NCBI GenBank assembly: GCA_033819885.1
Contig: JAQYUZ010000073.1
Coordinates: forward strand, 1-35,172
Source of the DNA: Microbotryomycetes sp. JL201
Taxonomy: Eukaryota > Basidiomycota > Microbotryomycetes
Length of the DNA stretch: 35,172 bases
Reading direction: 5' to 3'
The notes below the pieces were generated by a model. That model did not search any database. It was given only the letters and a program-made list of their open reading frames with translations, and was not told where the DNA came from. Position 1 is the first letter of the stretch; each line of letters opens with the position of its first letter. A program made the position numbers and the translations under genes. This document shows, one piece after another, positions 21,800 to 32,189 of the stretch.

Positions 21800-22420
21800 A
21801 AGCCGTGTGTGTCTTCTGAATTTGCTGCCGCCCTGTCGAGCGTCAAGTTGCCGGTCGAGTCGAGCAGTCCTTGCGCAGACTCAATTGAGACGAGCGCGTT
21901 ATAGAACACAGGGTAATCGATGGCAGGGTCCGGCCACAGCAGTTGTTTATCTGAAGAGTTGCGCGGGCGCGCAAGATGGACCCAGTCAACAAGCCGGAAC
22001 TGGCGAGGTGGTGGAGCTGCTCCGTTGCTTCACGGCGGCAACTTGGATGAGATCACCGTGCGCAGCATTCAAGGTCATGGAGCGACACACCTTTATGATG
22101 CAGACTTGAATCTTTTTGCTCCTGTGTGAGGCTGAATGTCGTAGTGCCTCAATGTCTGAGGGGAGGAACGCCTCCTGTCTCAATGTCCTTGCGCCTGCCG
22201 GCGGACCCAGCTTTTCGCCGTCTCTCGTCGGTTGTTGTGAGTAGCACGGGCCTGCGCCAGCTAGTATACACCAGCTGTTCTGATCCCACCTTTCGTCATC
22301 TTGCAACAGTTTACGTGAGTGCTTTCGCTCAGTGCTTGACCGGGTCTGGACCTTCGGGAAAATTCGTGTTTGTGCCAAACTGTGCACAACGGACGACAAT
22401 GCGGCTCCAGACAACGGCAC
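21800..22420 (-). CDS. Unresolved coding-looking stretch
   Basis: From about 22035 to 21800 a minus frame reads PPPRQFRLVDWVHLARP, then DKQLLWPDPAIDYPVFYNAL and SIESAQGLLDSTGNLTLD. Its composition and codon character are protein-like. A possible upstream exon ends at AAAG before GTGTGT near 22095 and would join in phase 1. I found no phase-matched link to the PX gene start at 21653 and no clear 3' end. A competing plus frame (ATG near 21746, MFSSANPFRAFAV; and near 22010-22129, LHGGNLDEITVRSIQG) is also open. So one real gene is probable, but strand and exons are not settled. I recognise no family. Confidence 0.35.
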
Positions 22421-22888
22421 AGCTTGTCTTTAAATGTTTTCTACTGTTCATTTGGCCGACGACGACCACTGTTGGTGGTGACGAGGGCGCCCGAGGCCAA
22501 GACGGGCGATCCGGCTCGAGGCTGCACGCGACGCGGCGCAGCACCACGAAGCATTTTGTCTACACCGCCTACGGCATACGCCTGATATAGCAACTTTCGC
22601 TATGGTGGATCTGCGACCACGTCTCGAGCTCTCGACCAGCAGACAACGCCCCGTCGCTTGCGGCCTGTTGCGGACTGCTGTTATCAGCAGCATCGTCGCT
22701 CGCCTAGCCATCCGTCACGACAAAGGCGTTTCTGATACGCATTGATTCGTACTGCATCCGACTAAGCTATCCTGTGTCGCCATCCTCACTGCGGAATCAC
22801 CAGCGCCATCGATTCGACATGAATACGTGAGCTGACTCTTGCTTCAATTCGTACGCCCTGCAGCCCCCAACTTTAGACCACCGCCGTC
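22421..22888. other. Intergenic upstream of RPL21
   Basis: No gene recognised on either strand; open frames are short and Arg/Ala-rich. The final ~100 bases should hold the RPL21 promoter and leader. Confidence 0.4.
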
Positions 22889-23570
22889 ATGCCTCACTCA
22901 TTCGGTTACCGCGCGCGCACGCGCGACATGTTCAAGCGCGGCTTCAAGCAACATGGCTCGATCCCGCTGTCGACGTACATGCGCACGTACCGTGTTGGCG
23001 ACATTGTTGACATCAAGGCCAACGCCGCTCAACAAAAGGGTATGCCTCACAAGTACTACCACGGGTGCGTTAATCTATTCTCTCGCTGCCGCTCTAATTG
23101 GAACTGACACGGTGCCCGTTGCACAGTCGCACTGGCATTGTCTACAACGTCACCAAGACCTCGGTCGGTGTCATCGTCTACAAGGTCGTCGGCAACCGCT
23201 ACATGGAGAAGCGCGTCAACTTGCGAGTCGAGCACGTCAAGCACTCCAAGTGCCGAGACGGTCCGTTCACGCTTTTGTTGGCGCTTGCACTGCAGCAGTC
23301 AACTGATTTCCATCTCTCATGTTGCAGACTTCTTGAACCGCGTCAAGTCCAACGCCGCCGCCAAGAAGGAGGCCAAGGCCAAGGGCGAGCACGTTCTCCT
23401 CAAGCGCTTGCCTGCCGCACCCCGAGAGTCTCGCCTGGTTGTCACTGCCGACAACGCACCTCAGACCCTCGCCCCCATCGCATACGTGAGCTTTGGCGGT
23501 CCTAATCGTGACCGAGGTCAAGTCGCTGATGAGCTTTTCTTTTTGCCGGCACTAGGACACCAACATTTAA
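22889..23570 (+). CDS. RPL21: 60S ribosomal protein eL21
   Basis: Four exons, 22889-23064, 23127-23260, 23328-23485 and 23556-23570, join in phase to exactly 160 residues, the same length as yeast Rpl21. Signatures include [61 protein letters not shown] and PRESRLVV with [14 protein letters not shown] at the end. The last exon has only 15 nt (DTNI plus stop). The product is a large-subunit protein near the central protuberance. Codons are strongly C-ending, as expected for a highly expressed gene. Donors are GTGCGT, GTCCGT and GTGAGC, showing how loose the donor consensus is in this genome. Confidence 0.98.
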
Positions 23571-23859
23571 ACGCTCTCTTGTCGTTTCTTGTATGTTTGT
23601 GTCAGTTGGGGCGTGCTGAAAGGGGGGATGAAGCTGGGAGGCATCGGCTTTTTCCTTTGTTTTCGCGCTCTTTCTTGTATTTTAAGGGGCATTGCCGCGA
23701 TATGAACCAATCAGAATAGAGTTTGAGATTCAGTAGACAGTCCGAGGACTTGGCGTCAAGCTTGGTCATTCCCGGCTATCGCTTCGAGCCGGGCGAGCCG
23801 CAACGGACGGGGCGCGGATCTCGTCGGTTCGCCTTCAGCCCTTGCAATCGGCAACGGCC

Positions 23860-25178
23860 ATGTCTGCGGCAGGTCCGAGCGGAGATCGTCAGCAGCTCGT
23901 GCAGAATGCTGTGACGTTTCTGCGTGATCCGAGCGCGCAGCAATCGCCGCTGGCGCAGCGCGTGTCGTTCCTCGAGTCAAAGGGCCTCACGCCTCAAGAG
24001 ATTGAGCTCGCATTAGCACAAGCGCATTCGAATGCTGCACAACCTACTACCATGTACTCGCAGCGCGGACCTTTTGCGCCGGCGACAATGACGCGCGAGT
24101 TTGAACGTGACTGGCGTGATTGGTTCATCATGGCTGTCGTTGGGTCAGCCGTCGGATACATTGCAACCAAATTGGCTCGCGTGAGTGTGTCTGAGCGTTT
24201 GAGCGCGTGAGAGCGAGCGAGCGCCCGGTCGTTTTGGCCCAAGCTTGTCAACCTCGTTTCGGGACTGAGTCTTGACGCTCTGTCTGCAGAAATACGTCGT
24301 TCCTCATTTGCAACCTCCGTCCGAGTCAGAGCTTGAAGCCGCTCAAAAGGCGCTCGAGGCAAAGTACGACGAGGCGGCCGAAGTGCTCAAGACGCTCCAG
24401 CAATCGACAGACGCCTTGGCTGCGTCACTCGATGAGCAGAAGCAGGCGATCGACACCCAACTTGATCAAGTGAAACAAGGTGTCGCCGAGATGAAAGAGG
24501 GCGAGCGTCGGCGTGAAGAATGGAGCAAAAAAGTTCAAGATCAGGTCGACGATGTCGCGAGAAATCTGCCAAGCGTCAGTCCTGGCACACGTCGCTCTCT
24601 GTCACCAAAGGGGCGCGCACGCTGATCATGATCGTTTTCGGCACGCTTAGCTCATTGAAAAGCAGTCATCTACCCACGCGCAACAGCTGACAGAGTTGCA
24701 GACTGAGCTCAAGTCTCTCAAGTCGCTTCTGATCGCAAGGCGGCCAACGCCAACGACGTCTGCTTCAGGCACGACGACTTCGACGATTGGTAACTCTTCG
24801 TTCCCTGGCAGTGGTAGCGGCGGTGCCGCGCCGTCCTCGTCTGCGTCAACCGGTGGCTCAATCACACCAACTGGTCAAGAGACGGGTCGAGTCTCGCCCA
24901 GCGGACTTGGAGTCCGCAAACCTGGTATTCCAGCTTGGCAAATGCGCGGCAGCTCTGCCGCCACGCTCGCCGGTTCGACCCAACCTCTGCCTTCGTCGAC
25001 GCCGTCGTCATCGACTGATTCAGCAGCGGGTGATGCGACCGCTTCAAAAGCTCCAGAGGACACGAGTGCGAGCGGTATTCTTGTGCACAAGGAAGATGCG
25101 ACGCCCTCAAATGTTTCGAGCGCGGACGCGGCGAGTGCGACGGCGGGTACAGATCCGAAAGATGGCGGAATGGCTTGA
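23860..25178 (+). CDS. PEX14: Peroxisomal docking protein Pex14
   Basis: Exons 23860-24180, 24290-24574 and 24651-25178 join in phase 0 to 377 residues. Residues about 8-55 are the Pex14 N-terminal domain (LVQNAVTFLRDPS, SPLAQRVSFLESKGLT, EIELAL), which binds WxxxF motifs of the Pex5 receptor. Residues about 87-107 form one membrane segment (DWFIMAVVGSAVGYIATKLA). A coiled coil follows (AAQKALEAKYDEAAEVLKTL, HAQQLTELQTELKSLKSLL). The C-terminal ~150 residues are Ser/Thr/Gly-rich and disordered. Pex14 forms the import pore and docking complex on the peroxisomal membrane. ATG 23860 begins the conserved domain; in-frame ATG 23842 would add six residues. Confidence 0.92.
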
Positions 25179-25271
25179 TGGCATAGATGTTGTATTTACA
25201 TGCAGAGATGACCCACTACGCGTGCAAGAACGACAATGCGAATGTAGAGAAAGGAGAAAAATTGATAGAAC

Positions 25272-26150
25272 TCAAAGAATCTTTGGCAGCTGAACGATGG
25301 CAAAGGGTTCCTCGTCTGGCTGTCTGCGCAGGATTTCAAGGTCGATCAGTTTGCTGCCGTCCGTTGTGATTTGTGTGTCGATCGATGCAATGTCGGCACG
25401 AGCGAATGATACGAGTGAGTGGTCTGCGCCAGACCAGATTTAGATGGATGCGGTTCGCTGCGCGTGTAGAGAACGAAAACTCACGCCAAATGCCGGGATG
25501 GTAGCAAACGCCTTGGCCAGGGCTCGAAACAAACACTTTGAGGGTTGAGTAATCAGGCAGGCCGTCTATGGAGCAACATTTGGTCAGCTCGTCGAACCTG
25601 AATCTGATGGGAGGTCCAATCAACTCGCCTGGGCCACCGAGGCAACCGACGACGAGCATACCACCTCCTCTCGTCTGCTCCAGTCCCTTTTGGCCCGTAA
25701 ACTCATCCCATTCGTGGCCTGCCTTACTCATTGGCACGAACGCTTGACTTGTGGCGACGTGCCTTTCGAGCATCCTCACGTCGAACGTAGTACCTTCATG
25801 ACTCAAACCTTTTGGTGGTCCGACTCGGATGACGTTGATTGCAGTATGTGGCTTGCCCTGAAAGTTGGCGTCGTCTGACGAGGAAGCGTACAGTGAAGTG
25901 ATCGGACTGATGCGATTAAACTTGTAACCCTGCGCATCGTAATCGTAAGCAAGCAGGCGCGCCCAGCAGATGGCAATAAGCTTGCCACTTGCGGATTTGC
26001 AGTGATCGTGTTTGTAACGACGTGCGCTGGCATGGACAGAGGGTCGTCCGAGCCTTGGATCACATCGCCGTAAGGTGCCCAGCTCTTGTGTGTCAAAGGC
26101 TCGGCGACAATGTGCAGCGGCAACGACAACGGCAAGCTCTTGGCAATCAT
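25272..26150 (-). CDS. DAL3: Ureidoglycolate lyase
   Basis: Exons 26150-25989, 25929-25485 and 25423-25272 join in phase to 252 residues. The family marks are AEPLTHKSWAPYGDVI near the N-terminus, TTFDVRMLERHVATSQAFVP in the middle and GQGVCYHPGIWHHSLVSF near the end. In the family the His/Glu-containing cupin core cleaves ureidoglycolate to glyoxylate and urea, the last carbon-skeleton step of allantoin use. HPGIWHH is split across the last intron, which supports the splice. It is divergent from HAL2. Confidence 0.93.
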
Positions 26151-26648
26151 CGTTCGACAATTCGTTGCGAGAACGAAGAGACGCTCGTGCTGCCCACCCC
26201 CGCCTTTGTGCCAAAAGTTCGAGTTCGAGGCCTGCGCGGGGGCAGCGGCCCGCTTGCCGCGAAATGAATGCAAAGAGGCGGGCCGCCCCATGATGATGCT
26301 ATCTGCTTTCTTTACAATGATGTATTTCAATCATGGACATGTGGGCCGGTGGCGAACAGGGCAGACGGCGGACACAGGTGATTTTTTGATAGGAGGCGGA
26401 CCATGTTCACCTCGCGAAAGGGTATATCATTACTGCCCGACGTGTCAATCTGAAGTTGAGGAGCTTGAGTGGGTATCCGCCGGTACGATAGTCAGATGGC
26501 GTGCTGGCGGATTCAAGTGCCGAGTTCCATCAGTCGCCGACTTTGTGCCGTCACCTTTCCTGAACCGCGCACAAAAGCTGTGACGACGGCGTCCTCAATT
26601 CGAGCCATCACTGCGAGACTCGGACTGCTTCGACAGCACCTGAGTACT
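26151..26648. other. Divergent intergenic region DAL3/HAL2
   Basis: About 500 bp without an independent gene. The second half (from ATG 26496) is open in frame with HAL2 and reads as a basic, acid-poor peptide that could extend the HAL2 N-terminus. No GATA-factor cluster is obvious. Confidence 0.45.
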
Positions 26649-28006
26649 ATGGCCGCGGGCTCGAGCGTGACGCGCAGCGGCAGCGCGTACGAGCGCGAGC
26701 AGCAAGTTGCGATTTCGGCTGTCCTCAAAGCTTCCTTGCTAGCCAAGAAAGTCCAAGATCAACTCGTCGGCAGCGGCGGGGTGCAGAAAAAAGACAAGAG
26801 TCCAGTAACGGGTGAGTGCCTGCGCCACGAAGACAATCTTGACAGGCTGTGGCATGCAATGGCTGATCATTGGTTGGACGGTCTTGCTAGTGGCCGACTA
26901 TACATGCCAAGCTCTCGTGTCTTCGCTCTTGTTCGCCCATTTCCCGCAAGACGAGATCGTTGGCGAGGAGGATTCGTCAGAGCTGCAATCGCCAGAGAAT
27001 GCACAAACCAAAACACAAATCATGAGACTGGCTAACGAAGCGATGAATGAAGCGCTCGACGGCCAAGCAGAAGAAACAGAATGGCACGCAGTCAAGCAGG
27101 TCAAGCGGTCTGAAAAAGAATGGCTCGAGATTATTGACCGAGGCAACAGCACAGGCGGCAAGACAAGCCGTGAGTGTATTGTGAACACTTATCGCTGACG
27201 TGCGCTCAGCTTGTCGTCGTCGTCTTTGGCAGGACACTGGGCTCTGGATCCGATCGATGGTACGAAAGGGTTCCTCCGAGGCGGACAGTATGCAGTTTGT
27301 CTTGGCTTGCTCAAAGACGGTCAAGTCGTCGTGGGCGTCATGGGTTGCCCTAATCTGCCGCTCGATCCTAAGAAGCCAGACGGCGAAAAGGGTGTCATTT
27401 TCGTGGCAGTCAAGGGGGAAGGCGCTTTCCAGGCAAGTCCTGTCTCTTCGTATCTGTCCAAAATTATCTCTCTGACATCTCCTGTACACATTGAAGCGCT
27501 CTCTAACGTCGCCCGAGCTCGAGAAGATCTCTATGTCGAAATTGTCATCACTTGCCGACGCTTCGTTCTGCGAATCTGTCGAAGCAGGCCACTCGGACCA
27601 TGGCACGAATGCTAGGATTGCGTCTCTTCTTGGAATCACAAAGGACAGCGTCAGGATGGATTCTCAGGCGAAATACTGCTCGATCGCGCGCGGGGACGGC
27701 GACATTTACCTGCGATTGCCCGTATCGGCCACATACGAGGAGAAAATTTGGGTGAGCTTTCCTCTAGGCTTGCGATTAACAGCCATGACAACTAAGGACA
27801 TGCTGCAGGACCATTCATCTGGATCACTACTCGTGGCAGAAGCAGGGGGTATCGTATCGGACATGTACGGGAAGCCGCTAGATTTCTCGCTTGGTCGGAC
27901 GCTCAAGGGGAACAAAGGCGTTGTTGCCGCGCATCGGGACGTTCATGCACAGGTGATTTCCGCGGTGGAGCAGGCGGTGAAAGAGAGCTCGAATGCAGCT
28001 TTGTGA
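26649..28006 (+). CDS. MET22: 3'(2'),5'-bisphosphate nucleotidase (PAP phosphatase)
   Basis: Exons 26649-26811, 26891-27169, 27233-27432, 27497-27751 and 27809-28006 join in phase to 364 residues. It is a lithium-sensitive inositol-phosphatase-fold enzyme. Metal-binding motifs are all present: VADYTCQALV, IVGEEDSSEL, HWALDPIDGTKGFLRGGQYA and WDHSSGSLLVAEAGG. It hydrolyses PAP to AMP, removing the inhibitory by-product of sulfate assimilation, and it is the sodium/lithium target Hal2 in yeast. The third intron (27433-27496) has a GC donor (GCAAGT). A longer start at ATG 26496 would add 51 residues resembling a mitochondrial presequence (SSIRAITARLGLLRQHLS). Confidence 0.95.
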
Positions 28007-28224
28007 ACGAAAAAGTGTTAATTCACCACAAGTAGTGTTGTTCTTTCAATGATTGCTTACCTGAGTCACTTGTTGCGATGGAAAGGAGGCGGTGCCGAGG
28101 CGGTGCACGTGCCGGAGCTTTAAGCTCAGCTTCTTCGCTTCGTACTCCTTTTTCTTCCCTCGGTCCAATCGTTCGTTGCAAAACACACACACAGCAACAC
28201 TCGAACGCTTGCCTACTTGCCAGC

Positions 28225-30234
28225 ATGGGACTTGCATCGAAACTCGCAGCGGCCCAAGCGAACGCAGCCTCGGGCATGAGCCCCTACGGCGCTCCACCTC
28301 CAGCTCAACATGGCGGAGTCCAATCTAGCAGTCCGTATGGCCAGTCGCAACAGTCTCCGTATGGCGCAGGTCCGCCGGGCGGAGGAGTCGGTTCTGCGCC
28401 AGGAGCTCAGCGTGAGTACATGTCCGACTGACCGTTCGCTCGCGACGCTCCGCGAGTACTCGTTGATTGCTGCACGCCGACGCTCCCCGCGAGCCGACAC
28501 TCGAGATTCATCGCCCCTCCATGGCATCAGGCGCCTTTCGGCAGCGAGTGGCGCACCACGTATCCTTCGTACTGACGCGGCTGCCTTCTGCAGCTTATGC
28601 AAGTTCATACGGCGCTCAAGGACCCTATGGCTCGTCTGCACCAGGTTTGTTGCCGCTAGTCCTGGTGCTTTTGAAAAGTAATTCGAGCTGAACCGTGACC
28701 CTTTATCCAACGTCAAGCGTATGGCCAGAACCCAAGCAGTTTCTACGGAGGGACAGGGGCACAGCAACAATACAGTCAGAACCAAGGCCAGACTTCGAAC
28801 TACGGCCAGCCGCTTCAACATCAGCAGCCGCAGCCGCAGCAATATGGAGCCCAATACGGCCAGCCCCAACAACAATATGGCCAGCCTGGTCATCAGTACG
28901 GACAGCCTGGTCAGCAGCACGGACAGCCTGGTCAACAGTATGGTCAACCCAGCATTGGAGCTGGACAGCCACAGCAATACGGCGGCGCCGCACCAAACAG
29001 TCAGCCCGGACAGCAACAGTACGGGACGCTGGCTCCTGGAGCTGCTGCTGGATACGGCCCTCCCCAACAACATTACGGCGCCGCCCCCTCAGGAGGACCG
29101 TCTGCAGAGGTCATTGCCACCGTCTTGCAAACCGCCGTTGTCGACCAGGTGAGAAGAAACGCTCTCAAACCGCTTTGTGAGTCTTTCTGACATGTTCGGG
29201 CATCAGAAACTGCAAGCATTCTACCCGCCGGGCTCGTTGCAGCAGATTGCCGAGAATGTGGCACGCTCAGGAGCGCTTCAGCGCATAGCTTCGGGTGCGT
29301 GTGCCCTCTCATCTAAGGCATAGATATTGCTCACACAATTGGGCGATTAGACTGGAGCATCCCGATGGAGATCGCCATCGACCTCGCCCGTCTGGCGCTG
29401 TTTGATGTCGTAAGTCGCTCGTCCATCAGCGGATGTCCCATCGCAAGGCTGACAAAAGTGATGGTCGTAGATACTGTATTTGGATGACTCAGGCTCGATG
29501 GCATTCGAGGAGAATGGATCTCGCATTGAAGACCTCAAGCTGATTGTCAACAAGGTCGCCACAGCATCAGCGATGTTCGATTCAGACGGCATCCAAGTTC
29601 GCTTCATGAACTCTACGATCGAAGGTAACAACATCAACTCGGAAGCTTCCGTTGCCAACATGTTCCAGTCTGTCAAGTTTAGCGGTTTGACTCCGCTTGG
29701 AACGGCATTGAACCAGAAGATTTTGGAACCGCTCGTTCTCGGTCCCGCTCGCCAAAATCGTCTGCAGAAGCCCGTTCTGATTGTTGTGGTCACCGATGGT
29801 GCTCCAGTGAGAGAACCCTTGTCGCAAGCGTTCAGCAGAAGCTGAACCATTCGGCATCCAGGGTGGCGAAGACCGCAACACGCTCGCGCGCGTCATTGTC
29901 AACGCGAGCCGGGAGCTAGCTCGTACCAGGTACGGTCCTGATGCACTGAGTATCCAACTGAGTCAAGTTGGCAATGACCTGGCGGTAAGTTGCCCGACTA
30001 ATGCCCTTAGATCACCAACCTGAGTAAGACTGCGTCCAGGCAACGGCATTCCTCAACGAAATAGACAGACACCCCGAGGTAGGCAGTCTCGTCGACTGTC
30101 TCTCGCCATTCGAGATTGAGAGCGTCGAATTTGAAAAAGCCAACAAGGGCGTCGGCTCATTTTCTCCAATCTTGTGGATCGTCAAGCTGCTGCTCGGACC
30201 AATCTCGAGCGAATATGATTCAAAGGACGAATAG
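28225..30234 (+). CDS. Gln/Gly/Tyr-rich protein with von Willebrand A domain
   Basis: Exons: 28225-28411, 28594-28644, 28718-29148, 29207-29294, 29351-29409, 29471 to about 29796-29806, about 29835-29984 and 30040-30234, about 490 residues. Residues about 15-200 are low complexity, with repeated QYGQPGQQ/YGQP units and almost no charge, a prion-like composition. Residues about 225-480 form a vWA fold: ALFDVILYLDDSGSMAFEE (DxSxS metal site), LKLIVNKVATASAMFDSD, VRFMNSTIEG, SGLTPLGTALNQKILEPLV and LIVVVTD. The vWA domain suggests metal-dependent protein binding in the cytosol. The exon 6/7 border is uncertain: the frame fits best if the donor is at GGTGCT, three codons before the apparent one. 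Fungal relatives of this layout have no settled function known to me. Confidence 0.85.
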
Positions 30235-30599
30235 CAATGGCGAAGACTTTTCGTACGATGCGTTTGAGAGTACTGCAGCACGATCAAATGAGCAAATGCA
30301 ATAATATGTGCGAGTAAACCAAGATGGCCAAGACCGTCGGGTACTGAATCAGCGCAAAAAACTCCGGGTGAACGCAAATGTAGACCCTCACGCTGTTTTT
30401 TTTTTTTTTTTCAAACAAACTGTCCATTGCAATTGATCACTTGGTCATCTACAGGATAGACGCGACTCAGGGTCATTGACTGCCTTGTGCAAGGGATTGC
30501 TTCGAAAGCTCGGAACGCCTCACGAAATGATTCTCGGAAAGACGCGGTTTTTCCAGACATTCCAATATGTATCGGTCTTTTTGACTTCCTCTATCATCT
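30235..30599. other. Intergenic, with 16-nt poly-T
   Basis: No gene is seen between the vWA gene and the tRNA. A run of 16 T lies at 30396-30411. Confidence 0.5.
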
Positions 30600-30683
30600 G
30601 GTCCCCTAGCTCAGTTGGAAGAGCGTCTGACTGTTATTACTTAACGGTATCAGGAGGTCGACAGTTCGAACCTGCCGGGGACC
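30600..30683 (+). tRNA. tRNA-Asn (GTT) with 12-nt intron
   Basis: The acceptor stem GGTCCCC/GGGGACC, the D arm GCTC-AGTTGGAA-GAGC, the anticodon stem TCTGA/TCAGG and the T loop TTCGAAC all fold. The anticodon loop reads CT-GTT-A, interrupted after position 37 by a 12-nt intron (TTACTTAACGGT). The intron's AAC pairs with the GTT anticodon, as expected of a spliceable pre-tRNA. The T stem has one A-C mismatch. Mature length is 72 before CCA addition. Confidence 0.95.
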
Positions 30684-30684
30684 G

Positions 30685-30693
30685 TTTCTTTTT
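30685..30693 (+). terminator. RNA polymerase III terminator
   Basis: TTTCTTTTT follows one base after the discriminator end of the tRNA, a normal Pol III stop. Confidence 0.8.
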
Positions 30694-31182
30694 GGCATTT
30701 CGCTTGTTGGCCACAACAAGCCATCTTTCCTCGCTCTGGAATGTTCTCTAGTATCATGTTTGTAGTGTGGCCGGACAGCGCAGACGTAGCACAAACACGA
30801 AAATCAGCAGAGACACTTGTTGATTCATCTTCCGGATGCTGGCTAGTTTTCTGTTCGATGGATTCTGCTCACATGCGCGTTTGGTGTTGTTTTTTTTGCC
30901 TTGCTTGTATGTCGGCGCGCACGGGCTGCTGACTTGCTGACAGAGGCGAGTTTCGGAGTGCGCAGCACTTTCGCTTACGGAATCGGGTCGAACCGTGCGG
31001 GCCGGTACTCTTGGTCTTGTCATCGGCTGCCTTCCTTGTCTCCTTGACTTGGTCCTCTTTCACGTCTGCACCCGCTCGTGAGTTCTGCAGGCGAGCTTAT
31101 GTCCCTGAAAACAATTGGTTGACGACGATTATTGAGCCCTTTCGGCAGATTGCTTGACCCCTGACTTTACGTATCCGTGATT
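30694..31182. other. Intergenic between tRNA and SDR gene
   Basis: No gene or repeat is recognised; open frames are short on both strands. Confidence 0.45.
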
Positions 31183-32170
31183 ATGCCGAGCTATACTGTC
31201 GTAGTAACTGGGGCCAACCGAGGCGTTGGTTTGGCCTATACCGAAGCGCTGCTGAAGCGCGGCCATGCTGTGGTGGCAACTGCGCGCAACCCCGAGTCGG
31301 CCACTGAACTTCAGCACCTCAAGACGCAATACTCAGGCAAACTAGACGTGATTACTTTGGACATCTCCAGCAAGCAGAGCGCTGAGGTCAGTGCGGCGCA
31401 TCACGCAAGGCTACCGCCGCTTACCGGATCACGTGACTTTGACAGGACGCCGCCGCTGCGGTCAGCGAGCTCCCGATTGGCAAAGATGGCATTGATTTCT
31501 TGATCAACAATGCGGGCGTATTGTATGGGCCCAGCCTCAATGGCCTCTTTGGCTATCCAGAGTAAGTGGCGCCTGAATGACTTGAGACCTGCCACAATGC
31601 CAAGCGAGCAGGAAATAGAGCCTGGAACCTGATGCCCATTCCTTCTGCAGCGCCGTCACTGATCTCAAGAAGCAGATGGATGTCAACGTCTATGGCACGA
31701 TTCAAGTCACGGCTGCCTTTCTTCCCTTGCTGCGCAAGAAAGCCAACGGTAAAAAAGTCATTGTGAACGTCAGCACGTTGAGCGCTGCGCTCGGTATTGA
31801 TCTTGCCAAGACGAGCATTACGTCGACATATTCTATCAGCAAGACGGCGCTCAACATGGTCAGCACTAAGATGCATGGCGAGCTCGCCGCCGAGGGTTTC
31901 ACAGTCGTGCCGCTCAGTCCCGGCCTTGTGAAGACCGACATGAGCTCGGCAGTCGTGGACGGCTTCGGCGAGAACAATCCATTCGCAGGCTTTGAAGCTC
32001 TGACCCCGGAGAATGCAGCTGAGCAAGCGTAAGTAAAGTCCGGCTCGTTTGCGCTGCCAGAGGCCTCGAACTAAATTTTCGATGGTATTAGGATTAAGTT
32101 TATCCTCGAGCTCACGCCAGACCATAGTGCCAGATTCTTTTCTTACAATGGAAACGAGGAACAGTGGTAG
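31183..32170 (+). CDS. Short-chain dehydrogenase/reductase
   Basis: Exons 31183-31386, 31446-31561, 31651-32028 and 32092-32170 join in phase to 258 residues, the classical SDR length. Motifs: nucleotide loop TGANRGVGLAYTEALLKRG near the start; LDIS (acidic adenine-ring position); INNAGVLYG; NVSTLSAALG with the catalytic Ser region; and the active-site YSISK. PGLVKTDMSS follows. The last exon ends HSARFFSYNGNEEQW, the usual C-terminal pattern of fungal C-factor-like SDRs. An Rossmann-fold NAD(P)-dependent oxidoreductase is certain, the substrate unknown. The gene looks intact even though a retroelement fossil starts within about 20 bp of its stop. Confidence 0.9.
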
Positions 32171-32189
32171 TCTTGTAGTACGCTTTCCG

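Noticed and set aside
28213-29073. 286-codon minus ORF rich in Leu/Thr/Arg
   Set aside because: It is the antisense reading of the YGQPGQQ repeats; the sense frame joins a vWA domain by good splices.
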